In this document: positions 13,909-20,731 of the stretch, one piece after another
Layout: each line of letters begins with the position of its first letter
Position numbering within the stretch: the stretch's first letter is position 1
Source: JAVBLG01 sp031553655
GTDB taxonomy: Bacteria > Desulfobacterota > Desulfovibrionia > Desulfovibrionales > Desulfovibrionaceae
Direction: 5' to 3'
Length of the DNA: 20,731 nucleotides
Assembly (NCBI GenBank): GCA_031553655.1
Contig: JAVBLG010000009.1
Coordinates: forward strand, 1 to 20,731
Notes under the pieces: model-generated
Seen by the model: only the letters and a program-made list of their open reading frames with translations
Databases searched by the model: none
What the model was told of the DNA's origin: nothing
Program-made: the position numbers and the translations under genes

Positions 13909-14997
13909 TTATCTCGTGCCGCCGTAAAGTTTTTTCATGTCCGGCCTCTGTATGGTTTCGTATATTTCATCTGCCGCCAGCAAAATATAAAAAGGCAGAT
14001 CAACCCCCACAGCCAGTGAAGTTTCCAGGTTCAGGGCCAACCGGGATTCGGCCGGTATAACCAACTTGACATTGCGCGGCTTTTCGCCGCTCAAAACGCG
14101 CCAGGCGGCATCGGCCGCCAGCTTGCCGTTATTTTCCACATCCCACACCGAATAACCCATCAGCGCTCCACCTCGCACCATGGGCGCTCCGTCTCGCGAC
14201 AGACTGGGCAGATGGTAGAAGTTGTTTATTTGCGAGAGCAGCCGGGCCGGGTCGGTGGAAGGTTGCTCCCAGTCGAAGCAATTAAGTGAACCCAGATAAA
14301 AGGCGTCAACCCCGGCCTCGGCCAAAAGCCTCAGGCCATACTCGCAAGATTCCACGCTTTCACTTGGTATTTCCTGCACCAGCACCTCAAAACCCAGTTC
14401 TTTGCTCACGGCCTCCGCCTCATCCACTCCGGCATAAAAACGCCCTTCCGGAACGTCAGGGTTGAGCACGCCAAGTTTTTTAAAACCGACGATTTCATAA
14501 AAAACACGCAGAATCAGGCTCCAACGCTCCGGAGACACCTCACAGGTGAAATTGTCAATTCCCGAGTCGCTCATGGAAACCATAATGCCTGCGGCCACCG
14601 GCTCGTCAAGAGCCACACCTATAACGGGGGTTTTGCCGTTATTGACCTTTTGCAGGGCGCGTACAGCCGAAGTTCCAGCCGCTATAATCAGGTCGACATT
14701 TTTGTTTTCCATAAGCTTGGACGCGTCCGCTTCCAGCTCCGTTGGGGGCCTGAGCCAGCCGGTGGAAAGATGCATGCCTATCGGATAAATGACGGAAATG
14801 CCCTGATATCTGGCCATAATTCGTTGGAATGCCGCATAGGTGTACGTGAAAGACCAGTGAGGCCCGTTTTCCAAATAGGCGATACGCACCGTTCTGGTTC
14901 TGGCCGGAGCGCCAAAAGCCGTGTGCGCACTGAAAAGAATCAGCAAAATTACGACAAAAAGCCGGATAATCATTCTATAACAATTTAACTTTGACAT
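13909..14997 (-). CDS. Periplasmic substrate-binding protein, ABC transporter family (TrpX/PF04392-like)
   Basis: This 362-residue protein begins with a signal peptide (basic start, hydrophobic IIRLFVVILLILFSA, cleavage likely after AFGA, residue 30). The mature part is the two-lobed fold of the TrpX-like family, with the first-lobe segment DLIIAAGTSAVRALQ..KTPVIGVALDEP and the hinge-region KKLGVLNPDVPEG. This family usually delivers amino acids or small organic compounds to an ABC permease, but no permease or ATPase gene is next to it. The start ATG 14997-14995 overlaps the end of the phosphatase gene by 13 bases and has GAGGTG about 8 bases upstream; a later ATG at 14973 has no ribosome binding site. 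Its pairing with a periplasmic-sensing phosphatase suggests ligand sensing, which is inference. Confidence 0.88.
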   Translation of the reverse strand: MSKLNCYRMIIRLFVVILLILFSAHTAFGAPARTRTVRIAYLENGPHWSFTYTYAAFQRIMARYQGISVIYPIGMHLSTGWLRPPTELEADASKLMENKNVDLIIAAGTSAVRALQKVNNGKTPVIGVALDEPVAAGIMVSMSDSGIDNFTCEVSPERWSLILRVFYEIVGFKKLGVLNPDVPEGRFYAGVDEAEAVSKELGFEVLVQEIPSESVESCEYGLRLLAEAGVDAFYLGSLNCFDWEQPSTDPARLLSQINNFYHLPSLSRDGAPMVRGGALMGYSVWDVENNGKLAADAAWRVLSGEKPRNVKLVIPAESRLALNLETSLAVGVDLPFYILLAADEIYETIQRPDMKKLYGGTR

Positions 14998-16973
14998 TTT
15001 GCATTCACCTCATAACGGAGGACAAGCGTGGTAATGTCATCGGAGGCCGAATGTTCACCAATGTGTTCGAACACAAGCTTGCGCACTCCCTTGCCCACAT
15101 CTTCCGGCGCAAGCCCCGACAGCCGTCCGGCTTCGGCCAGCAGACGCTCTCTGCCGAGAATTTCATCCTGCCCGTTCATGGCCTCATCCACCCCATCGGT
15201 GTATAAAAGCAGAGTGTCGCCGGGAGCCAGCCGCACGCTGAGGGGCTTATAGTCCACACCGGGCCTTATGCCAAGGCTCACTCCGCTGCGCCCTTCAATC
15301 TGCGAAGCTCCGCCGCCCGCCAGCAGCAGGGGGCGGCAATGTCCGCCATTGGCATAATTGAATTCGCCGGTGCGCAAATCAAGAATTCCTATAAACATAG
15401 TAACAAACATGTCTCGGTAATTGTTGCGCGCCAGTGTATTGTTTACCTTGCCCATCAGCTCCGCCGCGCTTACGCCGGGAGCGGCCCCGGAGCGGACAAG
15501 GGTGAGGGCCACGCTCATAAACAATGCCGCAGGCACACCCTTGTCGGAAACGTCGCCTACGACCACGCACAGATGATTTTCATCGGTCATGAAATAATCG
15601 TATAGATCTCCACCGACCTCCCTGGCCGGCTCAAGCATGGCCCACAAAGAAAAACGCGAAGCAACGACATTATCAGGCAATGGAGCGGGAAGCAGATCCA
15701 TTTGTATGTCGCGCGCGGCAGCCAGCTCACCGGCCATGCGCTCGCGCCCGGCCGTGGTTTCCATAAGTTCGCGCACTCTGGTTCTGAGAGCTGTGTCCAT
15801 AAAACGGAACGACATGGCCAGATGGGCCACTTCATTGGCGCTACCCCGCCTGGCCAGACTCTCAAGAAGCTCCGAGGACGGCTTTTCGGCCAGAAAATCC
15901 TCTTTGGGCACATTACGCGCATAGTGGGCCAAACTGGCCAGGGGAGCGGTTAGCCATCCGGCGAAAAAGTAGGTGGCAAGAAAGATCAGCACGGCCACCG
16001 CGCCTATACCCAAAAAGATGGCCATAGAAAGTTTTTCGGCCGGAGCCACTACTTCATCAATGAAGATCACCCCGCCCACATACCAATCAAGCGGCTTCAC
16101 ATAATGCGCCGTCAGCCAGGCCATACGCGACTTGTTGTCCCAAGGCGGGTCAAAAATCACCTGCATATCCGGGTATTCCACGGCCGAGTCCAGAATTTTC
16201 ACATCCACCACATCCTTGGCGGAAAGCCCGGCCATATGCCCCAAAGCCAGACCGTAGCCGTCGGAGCCCGGAACAATTACCGGTTTTCCCTGCCCATCGG
16301 CCACGAAAATAAAACCTGAAGCCCCAAAATTGACCTTGTCGTAACGATTTCTGAGATTTTCGAGATTCCGCGCGAAAAGCACGCGTTGCGCTTCCTCCAA
16401 ATGGCCAATGTCCGTCCAAAGACCGACCATCATGTCCCACTGTGCCACATAAAAGTGCGTTCCGAAATAATGGGCAGTCCTGCCCCCTTCTCCGGGAATC
16501 TGCACCACACACGAAGCGGAACGGCCACCTCGGGCCAGACTGGCCATGGTGGGGCCGACCAGTTCACCCTTTATATCGTGCAATAGATAAGGGTTTGCGT
16601 TAAATAACCCTTTGGTGGCGTAAACATGGTTTTCCTTGTAGACCACCAGACTGTCTTCTTCCCGCATGGGAAAAGCGGATACAAAAGCTTCAGGAGACAA
16701 CTGCCTGCTGGTTAAACCGGCAATAATGCGCCCGCTCATGGCCATGCGCCTTTTCAATTGCAGGGCCTGATCTGTTTTGATTCGAAAATTGTCCCGGTAA
16801 AAATCAAGAGCGCCCGTGGCGGCCAGTGAAATGGCTCCCGTGCTGTTTCGCCTGGCTTCAGCCACCATATTGCGTTCCACCGACCATTTGACCAGAATAC
16901 CGGCCCCAAGGGCCAAAAGCAGCAGGGCCGCGCCTATCAGAAGAGAAAATCCGGCTCTAGTGGAAATCTTCAA
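14985..16973 (-). CDS. Membrane sensor phosphatase: dCache-HAMP-SpoIIE (RsbU-like PP2C)
   Basis: This 662-residue inner-membrane protein has a first membrane segment (9-29) and a large periplasmic dCache-like sensor (about 35-312, with GASGFIFVADGQGKPVI and DWYVGGVIFIDEV). A second membrane segment (317-340) leads to HAMP (341-402) and a PP2C/SpoIIE serine phosphatase domain (about 425-655). Metal-binding motifs are in place: AREVGGDLYDY (450-460), GDVSDKGVPAALFM (473-486), YTDGVDEA (591-598) and SASDDITTLVL (642-652). The family dephosphorylates anti-anti-sigma (STAS) proteins in partner-switching; no STAS or anti-sigma kinase gene is in the window. The start is TTG 16973-16971 with GGGAT upstream; no ATG is available before the first membrane segment. 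It heads a four-gene operon. Confidence 0.92.
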   Translation of the reverse strand: MKISTRAGFSLLIGAALLLLALGAGILVKWSVERNMVAEARRNSTGAISLAATGALDFYRDNFRIKTDQALQLKRRMAMSGRIIAGLTSRQLSPEAFVSAFPMREEDSLVVYKENHVYATKGLFNANPYLLHDIKGELVGPTMASLARGGRSASCVVQIPGEGGRTAHYFGTHFYVAQWDMMVGLWTDIGHLEEAQRVLFARNLENLRNRYDKVNFGASGFIFVADGQGKPVIVPGSDGYGLALGHMAGLSAKDVVDVKILDSAVEYPDMQVIFDPPWDNKSRMAWLTAHYVKPLDWYVGGVIFIDEVVAPAEKLSMAIFLGIGAVAVLIFLATYFFAGWLTAPLASLAHYARNVPKEDFLAEKPSSELLESLARRGSANEVAHLAMSFRFMDTALRTRVRELMETTAGRERMAGELAAARDIQMDLLPAPLPDNVVASRFSLWAMLEPAREVGGDLYDYFMTDENHLCVVVGDVSDKGVPAALFMSVALTLVRSGAAPGVSAAELMGKVNNTLARNNYRDMFVTMFIGILDLRTGEFNYANGGHCRPLLLAGGGASQIEGRSGVSLGIRPGVDYKPLSVRLAPGDTLLLYTDGVDEAMNGQDEILGRERLLAEAGRLSGLAPEDVGKGVRKLVFEHIGEHSASDDITTLVLRYEVNAKCQS

Positions 16974-17156
16974 ATATTTATCCCGTATATCGTGTTTAAA
17001 TCCACAGTCGGCTCCATTCGCCGACTGAAATAGTCCGCAAGGTCAGCCACGGTTTGAAGTTATGCATTCATAATAATGCTTGCAAAACTTCGCCCATACG
17101 TTGCCGACTTTTTCTGAGGCTTCCCGATATGCCAAGAACTTTATAGCGCATCGACA

Positions 17157-17185
17157 TTGACAACATCTCCACGTTTAGTTAAAGT
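17157..17185 (+). promoter_or_regulatory. Possible sigma-70-type promoter for rfbB operon
   Basis: TTGACA at 17157-17162 is a perfect -35 box; 17 bases later TAAAGT (17180-17185) matches 4 of 6 -10 positions. Transcription from here would give a leader of about 180 bases that includes the REP-like repeat. It lies in the AT-rich part of the spacer. The weak -10 keeps confidence low. Confidence 0.4.
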
Positions 17186-17311
17186 AACTACAATAATATG
17201 TAATTTTAGATAGATACCAGAAAAAAATTATTTCTTTCATGACATTTGCAGCCGTGCGCGAATATAGTGCCAGCATTCCCGAAAATATTCAATAGCGTTG
17301 CATTTCCCCTT

Positions 17312-17348
17312 CAGGGCTGACGCGCCTCAGCGCGGAGGCCCGAGGCAC
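17312..17348 (+). repeat. REP-like palindromic repeat alpha, copy 2
   Basis: This 37-base unit differs from 8239-8275 at only three positions. Two changes lie in the loop and one near the end, so the paired blocks GGGC/GCCC and CGCG/CGCG are kept. It lies in the rfbB leader, 27 bases before the start codon. Confidence 0.85.
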
Positions 17349-17375
17349 TGGTATAACCGAATTCTGGAGAAACAA

Positions 17376-18404
17376 ATGCATATTCTTGTCACCGGAGGAT
17401 GTGGATTTATAGGTTCCAACTTCATCCGTCTGGCCCTCAATTCCCGCCCCGGATGGAAAATACGCAATCTCGACAAACTCACCTATGCCGGAAACCCGGC
17501 CAGCACACGCGATATTGAAGAAAAATACAGCCAGGAACAGCGCTATGCTTTCACAATAGGCGACATAGCTGACGCCGCCCTTGTGGAAGAGCTGTTTCAA
17601 GCAAACAAATTTGACGCCGTCATCAACTTTGCCGCCGAAACCCACGTAGATCGCTCGGTGCTTTCAGCCATGCCCTTTGTGCATTCCAATGTCGCCGGAA
17701 CGCAGGTGCTGCTCGACGCGGCCCGCGCCCAAGGTATAAAACGTTTTGTGCATGTATCCACCGACGAGGTCTATGGCGACCTCGGCCCCGACGATCCGCC
17801 TTTTACCGAAACCACCCCTCTCAAACCAAGCAGCCCCTACTCGGCCTCCAAAGCGGCGGCAGACCTTCTGGCTCTGGCAGCGCACAAAACCCACGGCCTT
17901 GATCTGGTCATTACCCGCTGCTCCAACAATTACGGTCCCTATCAATTTCCCGAAAAACTGATTCCCCTCATGATCATGAAAGCCTCGCGCGGCGAGCATC
18001 TGCCGGTTTACGGCGACGGAAGCAATGTGCGCGACTGGATCCATGTGGAAGATCACTGCCGTGGTGTGATGCTGGCCATTGAAAAAGGGCGGCCTGGCGC
18101 GGTATATAACTTTGGCGGGCAGGGTGAGTGCGGCAACCTCTACGTAGTGCGCCTGATTCTGGAAATGCTCGGCAAACCCGAAAGCCTGATACATTTTGTG
18201 AAAGATCGGCCCGCGCATGACCGCCGCTACGCCATGGATTTTTCCCTGGCCACGCGCGAGCTTGGCTATGCCCCAACTCGCGATTTCAAAGCAGGATTGA
18301 AAGACACCGTGAACTGGTATCTTGCCAATACAAGCTGGGTGCAAGCGGTGGAATCGGGCGAATATAGAACTTTCATCGACGCGTGGTATGGAGGCAGATT
18401 ATGA
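17376..18404 (+). CDS. rfbB: dTDP-glucose 4,6-dehydratase
   Basis: This 342-residue extended short-chain dehydrogenase converts dTDP-glucose to dTDP-4-keto-6-deoxyglucose, the second step to dTDP-rhamnose and related sugars. The NAD-binding motif GGCGFIGSNF (7-16), the catalytic STDEVYGD (128-135, with T129-D130-E131), Y155-SAS-K159, and the substrate loop RCSNNYGPYQFPEKLIP (181-197) are all present. The family-typical VYGDGSNVRDWIHVEDH segment is also intact. The start ATG 17376 has GGAG about 7 bases upstream; extending to an in-frame ATG at 17298 would translate the REP-like repeat and is rejected. The stop overlaps the rfbD start (ATGA). rfbA and rfbC are not next to it, so the pathway must be completed elsewhere. 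Confidence 0.96.
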   Translation: MHILVTGGCGFIGSNFIRLALNSRPGWKIRNLDKLTYAGNPASTRDIEEKYSQEQRYAFTIGDIADAALVEELFQANKFDAVINFAAETHVDRSVLSAMPFVHSNVAGTQVLLDAARAQGIKRFVHVSTDEVYGDLGPDDPPFTETTPLKPSSPYSASKAAADLLALAAHKTHGLDLVITRCSNNYGPYQFPEKLIPLMIMKASRGEHLPVYGDGSNVRDWIHVEDHCRGVMLAIEKGRPGAVYNFGGQGECGNLYVVRLILEMLGKPESLIHFVKDRPAHDRRYAMDFSLATRELGYAPTRDFKAGLKDTVNWYLANTSWVQAVESGEYRTFIDAWYGGRL

Positions 18405-19270
18405 AAGCCCTGGTTCTGGGCGGACGCACCGGCTTGCTCGGGCAAGCGCTTGTGAAAACGCTTGTCGACGGTGGCCACGAAGCCGCCGTCCTTGGACGCG
18501 GTGACGGGGATTTGCTCAATGTGGATTTCCTCGCGGAAGTCATTGATCGAGAAAAGCCCGAGGCCATCTTCAACGCAGTGGCCTGGACCCAGGTTGACGA
18601 AGCCGAGACGCATGAAAACGAGGCCATGCAGTGGAACAGAGCCCTGCCGGGAAACCTGGCTCGTCTGACCAAGTCGCGCGGCATATATATGCTGTCTTAC
18701 AGCACCGATTTTGTTTTTTCCGGGCAAAAAAATTCACCCTACAAGCCCGACGACCTCACAGGGCCGCTTTCGGTATATGGAGCCAGCAAACTTGAGGGCG
18801 AAAGGCAAATTGCCGCCCTTGGCGGCAATTTATGGTGCATAGTGCGCACAGCCTGGCTATTCGGGCCGGGCAAAAAAAATTTTATCACCACCATTATCGA
18901 CGCCTGCCGCAAGCGCGACTCCGTGTCTGTGGTGCATGACCAGATTGGCTCGCCAACCTATACCAAAGATCTTGCCTCCTGGAGCCTGACCCTGGCCGAA
19001 AAAAAGATTACCGGCATTTTCCATGGCGTGAACTCTGGCCGAGCCAGCTGGTGCGAGCTGGCTCATGAGGCCGTCAGCCTCACCGGAATCGACTGCCGGG
19101 TTTTGCCCATAACCAGTGCCGAGTGGCCGCAAAAAGCCAAACGCCCTTCCTACTCCGTTCTCGACCCCAGCTGCCTGCGCAATGTCGCGGGAATAAGCCC
19201 AAGACCCTGGACACAAGCGTTGCGCGATTATATCTTCAACGCATTGAAACCTGATCGCAAAACTCTTTAG
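18401..19270 (+). CDS. rfbD: dTDP-4-dehydrorhamnose reductase
   Basis: This 289-residue NAD(P)H-dependent enzyme reduces dTDP-4-keto-rhamnose to dTDP-L-rhamnose for surface polysaccharide. It shows the nucleotide motif LGGRTGLLGQAL (6-17), FNAVAWTQVDEAE (57-69), STDFVFSG (101-108), the catalytic YGASK (126-130), RTAWLFGPGKKNF (149-161) and QIGSPTYTKDLA (181-192), all in family order. The start ATG 18401 overlaps the rfbB stop by four bases and has GGAG upstream; an in-frame ATG 18 bases earlier lies inside rfbB and is not needed. Length is normal for the family. It is translationally coupled to rfbB and followed after 23 bases by the HD-domain gene. Confidence 0.95.
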   Translation: MKALVLGGRTGLLGQALVKTLVDGGHEAAVLGRGDGDLLNVDFLAEVIDREKPEAIFNAVAWTQVDEAETHENEAMQWNRALPGNLARLTKSRGIYMLSYSTDFVFSGQKNSPYKPDDLTGPLSVYGASKLEGERQIAALGGNLWCIVRTAWLFGPGKKNFITTIIDACRKRDSVSVVHDQIGSPTYTKDLASWSLTLAEKKITGIFHGVNSGRASWCELAHEAVSLTGIDCRVLPITSAEWPQKAKRPSYSVLDPSCLRNVAGISPRPWTQALRDYIFNALKPDRKTL

Positions 19271-19293
19271 CTCTTCCCCATCAGGAGAAAAAC

Positions 19294-20625
19294 ATGCCCC
19301 AAATAATCAAGGAAGCCATAACCCATTGCAAAACACTTCTCCGCAACGGTTATGACGCCCATGTGATAAACGCCCCTCTGCAGGCCAGGCTGCTTGAGGA
19401 AAATGAAGATAAATCGATTGACATAGCCTGCGAGCCCGATTTTGAAACCCTGGTAAAAATGATTCCCAACGTTACTCAGGACCCCGACGGCGAAGCCGTG
19501 GCCATTTTGAAAGAAAACGGCAAGCTCTTCCGATTTTACTCCCTTGAAGTACATGATGCCGCGCACCCCGAATTGGCCCTTTTGCGCATCACTCCGCACC
19601 TTTTGCGCACCCTTGATCCGGCCCGTCGCCTGGAAATGCGTCTTTCGGCCTACGGCAGCCCGGTAAACGAGAGCAAGGGCGTTTACGACGGTTTTGAAAG
19701 CTTCAAATCCGGGCAGGTACGCCTTTCCGGCCTGGCCGACGAAACACTGCGCCACAACTACCTTCTGGCCATACGCGCCCTGCGCTACGCGGCCAATTTT
19801 GATTTGCCCATAGCCCCCAATACCTGGCTGGCCATTGTGCGCTCGGGTACCAGAGTGCTCGACTATGTGCCCGTGGCCGACATAATGGATGAATGGCGCA
19901 TGGTGCGCGCCAGCAGCATGTGGAAGTTCACCCAGTTGCTGTACGATTCCCACATTCTGCAAGGGCTTATCCCCGAGCTTACCGCGCTGTCCTGCGTAAA
20001 GCAGAACCGCGTGGACGACGGTCCGGAAGAAACGGTTTTTTCACATACCATACAGTGCATGAAGCGCTATGCCGAAGAAGATTTCAAGGATGACTGGTTG
20101 GGCACTATGGCCATGATGTTCCACGACATCGGCAAGCTTTACACCGGAGAATACTACGAAGGTCGCTGGACATTCTACCAGCATCATCAGGTGGGGGCCA
20201 AAGTCACGCGCAAAATACTGCGCCGCCTGCACTTCCTGCCCGAAGACATAGACACGCTATGCCACTTGGTGCACCATCACATGCGCTTCCATTTCATGCT
20301 TACCGACAGGGGCATCAGACGCTTCAAGGCTCTGGACGAATACCCCCGGCTCATGGAAATGACCAGGGCCGACATCAAGGCCCGCAGCGGCAGCTATACC
20401 TATTACAACCACAACCTCAAGTATCTGAACCGCGCCGAAACACCCGAACAGCTCATTGAGCCGCTTCTGAACGGCAACCAAATCATGCATTTTACCAACC
20501 TGCCTCCAGGACCGCGCGTGGGCTTGATTCGCGACGCCCTGCTCAAGGCCCAGATCGGCGGCGAAGTGTCCAATATTGATGAGGCGGAAAAATTTGTTAA
20601 AAAATTAGGGATGATGGCTTCGTAA
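19294..20625 (+). CDS. CCA-adding/poly(A) polymerase-like protein with degenerate head and intact HD domain
   Basis: This 443-residue protein follows the layout of bacterial class II tRNA nucleotidyltransferase-HD proteins. The head domain (about 14-90) has lost its active site: the usual GGAVRD reads NAPLQAR (26-32) and the DxD of KDIDIAT reads KSIDIAC (40-46). The neck/RNA-binding region is recognisable (VYDGFESFKSGQVRLSG, LLAIRALRYAANFDL). The HD phosphohydrolase domain keeps plausible metal ligands H251, H277-D278 (MFHDIGK) and D360. It therefore probably hydrolyses a phosphate ester rather than adding nucleotides; the substrate is unknown. The ATG 19294 has AGGAG about 6 bases upstream. 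It is third in the rfbB-rfbD operon and ends 11 bases before a 52-base G run. Confidence 0.85.
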   Translation: MPQIIKEAITHCKTLLRNGYDAHVINAPLQARLLEENEDKSIDIACEPDFETLVKMIPNVTQDPDGEAVAILKENGKLFRFYSLEVHDAAHPELALLRITPHLLRTLDPARRLEMRLSAYGSPVNESKGVYDGFESFKSGQVRLSGLADETLRHNYLLAIRALRYAANFDLPIAPNTWLAIVRSGTRVLDYVPVADIMDEWRMVRASSMWKFTQLLYDSHILQGLIPELTALSCVKQNRVDDGPEETVFSHTIQCMKRYAEEDFKDDWLGTMAMMFHDIGKLYTGEYYEGRWTFYQHHQVGAKVTRKILRRLHFLPEDIDTLCHLVHHHMRFHFMLTDRGIRRFKALDEYPRLMEMTRADIKARSGSYTYYNHNLKYLNRAETPEQLIEPLLNGNQIMHFTNLPPGPRVGLIRDALLKAQIGGEVSNIDEAEKFVKKLGMMAS

Positions 20626-20636
20626 ATTTATAGTAT

Positions 20637-20689
<53 letters not shown>

Positions 20690-20731
20690 GGCGCACAGCC
20701 CCAAGCCGCGCTACAACAAAAGGCAAGGAGA

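Larger units (their letters stand above)
16974..17375. other. Divergent intergenic region (402 bases, no gene)
   Basis: This region separates the phosphatase operon (leftward) from rfbB (rightward), so it should hold promoters for both. It is more AT-rich than its neighbours, especially 17140-17240. A perfect 8-bp hairpin lies at 17005-17027 (CAGTCGGC with GCCGACTG, 7-base loop), in the leader of the phosphatase transcript. A possible rightward promoter is at 17157-17185, and a REP-like repeat lies at 17312-17348 within the rfbB leader. I see no small gene. Confidence 0.8.

Noticed and set aside
17298..17375. N-terminal extension of rfbB from the ATG at 17298
   Set aside because: It would translate the REP-like repeat; the ATG at 17376 has a good ribosome binding site and gives the exact family N-terminus.

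Overview
This window looks like a chromosomal segment of a Desulfovibrionaceae-type sulfate-reducing bacterium (Desulfobacterota). That placement is an inference. It rests on the combination of a divergent biotin-dependent carboxylase with a fused alpha-beta carboxyltransferase, a motA-pilZ pair, a long PAS/GGDEF/EAL protein, a lone substrate-binding protein next to a sensor phosphatase, and the codon style. No rRNA, tRNA, phage or transposase gene is visible. Base composition is moderate and fairly even; I did not compute it.

Layout: (1) 1-7277, minus strand. In transcription order this is a MotA-like stator protein, a single-domain PilZ protein, a biotin carboxylase and a fused AccA-AccD-like carboxyltransferase. 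A 369-base hairpin-rich gap follows, then a tandem biotinyl-domain protein, a small coupled unknown protein, ssb, a nested inverted-repeat element, and the start of murA, which runs off the left edge. (2) 7412-12149, plus strand: a trimeric-type purine nucleoside phosphorylase, a repeat-rich gap, and a 1224-residue c-di-GMP enzyme. (3) 16973-12175, minus strand: a tight group of membrane dCache-HAMP-SpoIIE phosphatase, periplasmic substrate-binding protein, GT-B glycosyltransferase and TPR lipoprotein. (4) 17376-20625, plus strand: rfbB, rfbD and a degenerate nucleotidyltransferase-HD protein, followed by an extraordinary 52-base G run.

How the genes may work together: the window has a c-di-GMP theme (a two-module cyclase/phosphodiesterase, and a PilZ effector translationally coupled to a MotA homologue) and an envelope theme (murA, rfbB/rfbD, glycosyltransferase, lipoprotein, sensor phosphatase). 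The carboxylase genes supply malonyl-CoA or a related acyl-CoA.

The most unusual points are these. The c-di-GMP protein appears to have a working EAL in its first half and a working GGDEF in its second half, each paired with a degenerate partner, with a PocR sensor between the halves. The MotA homologue has lost the transmembrane-3 proline. The HD protein keeps its HD site but has lost the nucleotidyltransferase active site. All three carboxylase parts carry non-standard catalytic motifs. A modular family of dispersed hairpin repeats occurs in three intergenic regions and supplies the stop codon of the phosphorylase gene.
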